Shown: positions 59,971-64,000 of the stretch, piece by piece
Layout of the letters: each line of letters begins with the position of its first letter
How positions within the stretch are numbered: the stretch's first letter is position 1
NCBI GenBank assembly: GCA_039970095.1
Contig: JBDVMP010000019.1
Coordinates: 1 to 64,000, forward strand
Length of the DNA stretch: 64,000 nucleotides
From: JAMZMI01 sp039970095
GTDB taxonomy: Bacteria > Bacteroidota > Bacteroidia > Cytophagales > Cyclobacteriaceae
Direction of reading: 5' to 3'
Position numbers and translations under genes: made by a program
The notes under the pieces: generated by a model
The model's database searches: none
Told to the model about the DNA's origin: nothing
Seen by the model: the letters and a program-made list of their open reading frames with translations, nothing else

Positions 59971-60843
59971 CTACAAATCGTTGATCCAATCAATTAGCAT
60001 TTGATTCCACTTGGATAGATGGCCCTTGCCCAGGGCAAGAGAATAACCATGCCCTCCATACGGAAACAGGTGCATCTCTGTTGGCACTTTGTTATCCCGG
60101 AGTGCCTGATAAAGCTGCAGACTATTTTCAACAGGTACTGCTCCATCATCTTCACTGTGAACGATGAATGTAGGAGGTGTATTCTCAGTGACCTGGAGCT
60201 CATTAGAATACAACTCAACCAAGTCATCGGAAGGATTCTGTCCGAGCAAATTGTTTCTTGAACCCATATGCGTATAATCCTTTTTCATGGTTACGACAGG
60301 GTACATCAAAATCATGAAATCCGGGCGACTCTGATCATCAAAGTGAGTGCCAAGAGTAGAGGCCAGATGCCCACCAGCCGAAAAGCCCATGATACCAATT
60401 TTATCTGTGTCATAGCTCCATTGTTCAGCATTGGATCTTGCCAGTTTCATAGCCTGCTGCGCATCCATTAGGGGAGACTTATGCGGTTCTATGTTGCTAT
60501 GATTCTCAGGCAGCCGGTATTTAAGCACTATTCCGGCTATTCCATATCCGTTGAGCCATTTGGCTATATCCGTGCCCTCTTTATCGTAAGCCAGGATCTT
60601 ATATCCTCCGCCCGGGCAAATAACCACTGCCTTTCTGATAGAATTACCCCTGGAAGGCAAATACACCTCAATTGTTGGGTCAGTGACATTGCTGATACGA
60701 GTGGCATTGGAAACTTTGATTTCCTCTGAAACAGATGTCTCTTTTGAGTTTGGAACCTGCCCCTCGTAAAGAGGTAAAGTGAAATTTTGAGACAGGCCCA
60801 TATGTGACCCAATGACTAAAAAGAAGACAGTGAAATTTTTCAT
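59971..60843 (-). CDS. Exported alpha/beta hydrolase, BD-FAE/xylan-esterase-like
   Basis: About 290 residues from ATG 60843; an upstream in-frame start at 60867 only adds residues before the signal peptide (FTVFFLVIGSHMGLSQ). The esterase motifs are VVICPGGGYKILAYDKEG (oxyanion hole), IGIMGFSAGGHLASTLGTHF (nucleophile serine near 165) and SEDDGAVPVENSL then PYGGHGYSLALG (acid and histidine). It resembles acetyl-xylan and BD-FAE esterases that remove acyl groups from polysaccharides. The substrate is not shown. It stands next to a terminator on the clpC side. Confidence 0.86.
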   Translation of the reverse strand: MKNFTVFFLVIGSHMGLSQNFTLPLYEGQVPNSKETSVSEEIKVSNATRISNVTDPTIEVYLPSRGNSIRKAVVICPGGGYKILAYDKEGTDIAKWLNGYGIAGIVLKYRLPENHSNIEPHKSPLMDAQQAMKLARSNAEQWSYDTDKIGIMGFSAGGHLASTLGTHFDDQSRPDFMILMYPVVTMKKDYTHMGSRNNLLGQNPSDDLVELYSNELQVTENTPPTFIVHSEDDGAVPVENSLQLYQALRDNKVPTEMHLFPYGGHGYSLALGKGHLSKWNQMLIDWINDL

Positions 60844-60884
60844 GGTAATGTGCTTATTCAGACCCAAACTATAGTAAACAGGAA

Positions 60885-60910
60885 CAAAAAAGGGCCCAAC
60901 GGCCCTTTTT
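60885..60910 (-). terminator. Intrinsic terminator abutting the clpC stop
   Basis: Minus strand: AAAAAGGGCC pairs with GGCCCTTTTTT around a short loop (60885-60910). The stem begins directly after the clpC stop codon at 60911-60913. Confidence 0.9.
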
Positions 60911-63460
60911 CTATTTCTCTTTATCTTCTTGTTTTATTTTCTTCTTCTTCAACTTCAATTTCAGCTGTTCAGATTTTCCATCCCAGTCGGCTACAATAGT
61001 ATCTCCCTCCTGAATCTCTCCTTTCAGAATTTCTTCTGCTACAGGATCTTCCAAATACTTCTGAATGGCTCTGTTTAGCGGCCGAGCTCCAAACTGAGGA
61101 TCATAGCCTTTGTCGGATAGGAAGTCCTTAGCCTTCTTGGTAAGATCAACATTGTATCCCAAATCTGTAATCCTAATGAATAGTTTGCCGAGGGTGATAT
61201 CAATGATTTTGTGGATATGCTCTCTTTCCAATGAATTGAACACGATAACATCGTCCAACCTATTCAGAAACTCAGGGCTAAAGGCCTTTTTCAACGCATT
61301 CTGAATAGTTGACTTCATCACTTCATCAGCACTGTTTCTTGATGACTGTGTCGCAAAACCAATACCGGCTCCAAAATCTTTCAAGTCTCTAACTCCAATA
61401 TTGGAAGTCATGATGATAATGGTGTTTCTGAAATCAACGCGTCTGCCGAGACCGTCAGTCAAAATACCATCATCCAGCACTTGCAAGAGGATATTGAAAA
61501 CATCCGGGTGGGCTTTTTCAATCTCGTCCAGAAGAACTACAGAATAAGGCTTCCTTCTTACCTTTTCCGTAAGCTGACCACCTTCTTCATACCCAACATA
61601 TCCCGGAGGCGCTCCCACGAGGCGAGACACAGAGAATTTTTCCATGTACTCACTCATATCTATTCTGATGAGGGAGTCCTCTTTATCAAATAAATAAGTA
61701 GAAAGCACTTTAGCCATCTCTGTTTTACCCACGCCTGTAGGTCCCAGGAATATGAATGACCCAATTGGCTTCTTCGGATCTTTCAAACCGACTCTGGTCC
61801 TCTGAATGGCCCGTGTGAGCATCTTCACAGCATCGTCCTGACCTATCACCTTTGTGGTAAGCTCATCACTCATGGTGAGCAATTTCTCACTCTCATTCTG
61901 GGCGATACGTTTGGTAGGAATGCCAGTCATCATGGCGATAACTTCCGCCACATTGTCTTCATCTACCTCATATCGCTTTGTGCGGGTTTCTTCTTCCCAG
62001 CGGGACTTTTCCAGCTCCAGTTGGTTGATAAGCTTTTTCTCCTTGTCTCGTAACTGTGCCGCTTCTTCGTACTTCTGGCTTTTTACAACCTGATTCTTTT
62101 CTTTCTTGATTTCCTCAATTTGAGCCTCAAGATCGACTACCTGATCCGGTACATTGATGTTGTTAATGTGAACCCTTGCTCCTGCTTCGTCCAGCACATC
62201 TATTGCTTTGTCTGGCAAAAACCGGTCACTGATATATCTGTCAGACAGAGTTACGCAAGCCGCAATAGCCTCGTCTGTATAATTTACATGGTGATGATCC
62301 TGATATTTGTCTTTGATATTATCCAATATCTGAACAGTTTCCTCAGGAGTGGTTGCATCAACCATTACCATCTGGAAACGTCTGGCCAATGCACCGTCCT
62401 TCTCGATGTACTGTCTGTATTCATCGAGGGTTGTTGCCCCGATACATTGTATCTCACCTCTGGCCAGGGCAGGTTTAAACATGTTAGAAGCATCAAGAGA
62501 GCCTGAAGCTCCTCCCGCACCTACAATGGTATGAAGCTCATCGATAAACAGAATTACATCAGGAGATTTCTCAATCTCATTCATAACTGCTTTCATCCGC
62601 TCCTCAAACTGCCCACGGTATTTCGTGCCAGCCACCAATGATGCCAAATCGAGTGTCACCACCCTTTTGCCAAAAAGAATTCTGGAAACTTTCTTCTGAA
62701 CTATTCTCAATGCCAACCCCTCGGCGATAGCCGTTTTACCAACACCTGGCTCACCAATAAGAATAGGGTTGTTTTTCTTCCTTCGGCTCAGGATCTGAGC
62801 CACTCTTTCTATTTCTTTTTCTCGTCCCACTATCGGGTCGAGTTTATCTTCTTCTGCCAGTTTGGTCAAGTCACGGCCAAAGTTGTCAAGTACAGGAGTT
62901 CTTGATTTTTCTGACCCTTTAGACTCTTTTCCTGAGCCTGTGCTTCCACTACCCGAAGAACCGCCGAAAATTCTACCTGAATCTTCATCTCCATCATCCG
63001 TATCTGACTGAGCCATTGGGTTTTCCGTTTGGTATTCCAGCAGCTCCTTCACCACGTCATACCCCACATCAAATTTGTCCAAAATCTGTGTAGCCAGATT
63101 GTCTTCATCTCTCAGGATAGAAAGCAACAGGTGCTCTGTACCAATAAGTTGGCTTTTGAATATTTTGGCCTCCAGATAGGTGATTTTTAATACCTTTTCT
63201 GATTGCCTGGTCAAGGGTATGTTGGCAAGGTTTTTCACATTGCTTGTGGCTGTGCCTTTGGTGGCCTGCTCTATAGCCGACCTCAACTCCTCAAGTGACA
63301 CCCCCAGCTTTTTCAACAAGCTGACCGCTACACCCTCTCCTTCTCTGATCATACCCAACAGCAAATGCTCCGTGCCTATATAATCATGGCCCAATCTAAG
63401 CGCCTCTTCGCGACTTAAACTAATGACCTCTTTGACTCTGTTTGAAAATTTTGCTTCCAT
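60911..63460 (-). CDS. clpC: ATP-dependent Clp protease ATP-binding subunit ClpC
   Basis: 849 residues. Two N-terminal Clp repeats (about 1-145) and a Ser/Gly-rich linker (about 155-185) precede the first AAA module with Walker A in GEPGVGKTAIAEG (about 236). A UVR-like coiled coil (KNQVVKSQKYEEAAQLRDKE, about 455-485) follows, then the second AAA module (GPTGVGKTEMAK) with the IGF tripeptide (AGIGFATQ) that docks ClpP. The hexamer unfolds damaged proteins for ClpP. A CtsR-type operator was not seen. Its stop is followed at once by a terminator. Confidence 0.96.
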   Translation of the reverse strand: MEAKFSNRVKEVISLSREEALRLGHDYIGTEHLLLGMIREGEGVAVSLLKKLGVSLEELRSAIEQATKGTATSNVKNLANIPLTRQSEKVLKITYLEAKIFKSQLIGTEHLLLSILRDEDNLATQILDKFDVGYDVVKELLEYQTENPMAQSDTDDGDEDSGRIFGGSSGSGSTGSGKESKGSEKSRTPVLDNFGRDLTKLAEEDKLDPIVGREKEIERVAQILSRRKKNNPILIGEPGVGKTAIAEGLALRIVQKKVSRILFGKRVVTLDLASLVAGTKYRGQFEERMKAVMNEIEKSPDVILFIDELHTIVGAGGASGSLDASNMFKPALARGEIQCIGATTLDEYRQYIEKDGALARRFQMVMVDATTPEETVQILDNIKDKYQDHHHVNYTDEAIAACVTLSDRYISDRFLPDKAIDVLDEAGARVHINNINVPDQVVDLEAQIEEIKKEKNQVVKSQKYEEAAQLRDKEKKLINQLELEKSRWEEETRTKRYEVDEDNVAEVIAMMTGIPTKRIAQNESEKLLTMSDELTTKVIGQDDAVKMLTRAIQRTRVGLKDPKKPIGSFIFLGPTGVGKTEMAKVLSTYLFDKEDSLIRIDMSEYMEKFSVSRLVGAPPGYVGYEEGGQLTEKVRRKPYSVVLLDEIEKAHPDVFNILLQVLDDGILTDGLGRRVDFRNTIIIMTSNIGVRDLKDFGAGIGFATQSSRNSADEVMKSTIQNALKKAFSPEFLNRLDDVIVFNSLEREHIHKIIDITLGKLFIRITDLGYNVDLTKKAKDFLSDKGYDPQFGARPLNRAIQKYLEDPVAEEILKGEIQEGDTIVADWDGKSEQLKLKLKKKKIKQEDKEK

Positions 63461-63554
63461 GAAATATGGATTTAAATAATAGTGGTTTCAGTAAATTTAA
63501 GACTTAAATAAGTCAATTCCCATCATGCGAACAGCTTAAAAAACGCAAAGCAGT

Positions 63555-64000
63555 TTAGAATTGTTCATTATCGGTCCAAACCGATTCTTTGAGCACTCGC
63601 ATGCTCCCCGACCCCTCTGAAAAAAGTAAGTCGAGGATACTCAAATTAGGGACAAAATCACTGCCAAAGTTTTGATTATAACCGGCCGGCCGATAAAAAC
63701 CCCTCCTTTGATAGGCGACTTTTGGTAAAATAGCCTCTCTGGCATCTAAGACACCCTTTTTGCCAGCTACTTCATATTTGTCCGTAAACGTAAAATCAAT
63801 GTCAACTTGTAGGAGTTTCAGACATATTGTCATAAACTCCATGTTGAGATCTATAAGATATTCGTATTTTCTATCCCAAATGGATTGGAAGTAGTCCGAA
63901 AAAAATTCAAAAAAAGGTGATTTGCCGTAAGCCGAATATAATGCCCCCCAATGCTCACGAGCCCAGGCATGGCTATTTTCTATTTTCACATCTCTGGTGG
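63555..64000 (-). CDS. WbqC-family protein, N-terminus cut by the window edge
   Basis: The frame is open to base 64000, so the 5' part is missing. The visible 148 residues include TRDVKIENSHAWAREHWGAL, YSAYGKSPFFEFFSDYFQSI, DRKYEYLIDLNMEFMTICLK and GFYRPAGYNQNFGSDFVPNL, the C-terminal half of WbqC-like proteins. A GTG at 63989 is not a credible start because conserved sequence continues upstream. WbqC proteins are linked to surface polysaccharide genes; the biochemical role is unclear. It is transcribed toward clpC with a 94-bp gap. Confidence 0.85.
   Translation of the reverse strand, partial: TRDVKIENSHAWAREHWGALYSAYGKSPFFEFFSDYFQSIWDRKYEYLIDLNMEFMTICLKLLQVDIDFTFTDKYEVAGKKGVLDAREAILPKVAYQRRGFYRPAGYNQNFGSDFVPNLSILDLLFSEGSGSMRVLKESVWTDNEQF

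Overview
The window is one contiguous piece of chromosome from a member of the Bacteroidota, most likely the order Cytophagales (inference). The evidence is SusC-like TonB receptors partnered with DUF4249 and DUF4374 lipoproteins, a short archaeal/eukaryotic-type ProS, a eukaryote-like class I ribonucleotide reductase, a CrtYcd-type lycopene cyclase, and repeated promoters of the form TTG-N17-23-TAnnTTTG, the known Bacteroidota housekeeping pattern. I see no phage, insertion sequence, CRISPR array, rRNA or tRNA. Gene density is high, and the window cuts a gene at each edge.

Layout. 1-2.8 kb: an OmpP1/FadL-type outer-membrane protein (cut) and a Trp/Tyr/Gly- and Ser/Arg-rich secreted protein. 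2.9-6 kb: proS-nfeD-floA with a strong terminator. 6-11.3 kb: an iron-uptake type operon (TonB receptor, DUF4374 lipoprotein, PepSY membrane protein) with a Fur-like box at its promoter. 11.3-15.6 kb: prfC, an RluA-type pseudouridine synthase, a small membrane protein, pabB and pabC on the minus strand. 15.6-18.4 kb: small membrane proteins, a Nudix hydrolase, a MATE pump and a lipoprotein. 18.4-21.8 kb: TonB receptor plus DUF4249 lipoprotein. 21.9-24.6 kb: metY-metX behind a promoter, a SAM-I riboswitch and a Cys-rich leader peptide. 24.6-34.2 kb: sucD, hydrolases, kdsC-type phosphatase, threonine aldolase, M23 peptidase, sterol desaturase-like protein, a MarR-DOMON-NTF2 operon, ada and ridA. 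34.2-38.7 kb: gltX, a saccharopine dehydrogenase-like enzyme and a dTDP-4-dehydrorhamnose reductase. 39-43 kb: a rhamnose-mutarotase-like lipoprotein, a beta-helix protein and a DUF2911/TPR protein. 43.3-47.3 kb: rho, serS, GNAT, DUF4286. 47.3-54 kb: the carotenoid region. 54-64 kb: a NUMOD4/HNH-like protein, rpmA-rplU, nrdB-nrdA, a DUF2202 protein, an esterase, clpC and a cut WbqC-family gene.

Two regions stand out. First, upstream of metY a consensus promoter starts transcription a few bases before a SAM-I aptamer. Eight bases after the aptamer a 30-codon reading frame begins that ends in a Cys-rich run (CCMRC). Its Cys codons lie inside two mutually exclusive stems, which suggests cysteine attenuation in tandem with SAM sensing. 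Second, the carotenoid cluster is arranged as CruF-like gene, B12-binding MerR regulator, ECF sigma factor, crtI, crtB, crtYcd, ispH, crtZ. A perfect 11-bp inverted repeat overlaps the sigma-gene promoter. This resembles the LitR/LitS and CarH logic, in which an adenosylcobalamin photoreceptor controls pigment synthesis. Smaller regulatory signals include TTG-N6-CA(A/T) repeats around the marR operon, two DnaA boxes before nrdBA, and a symmetric divergent promoter between prfC and its neighbour.
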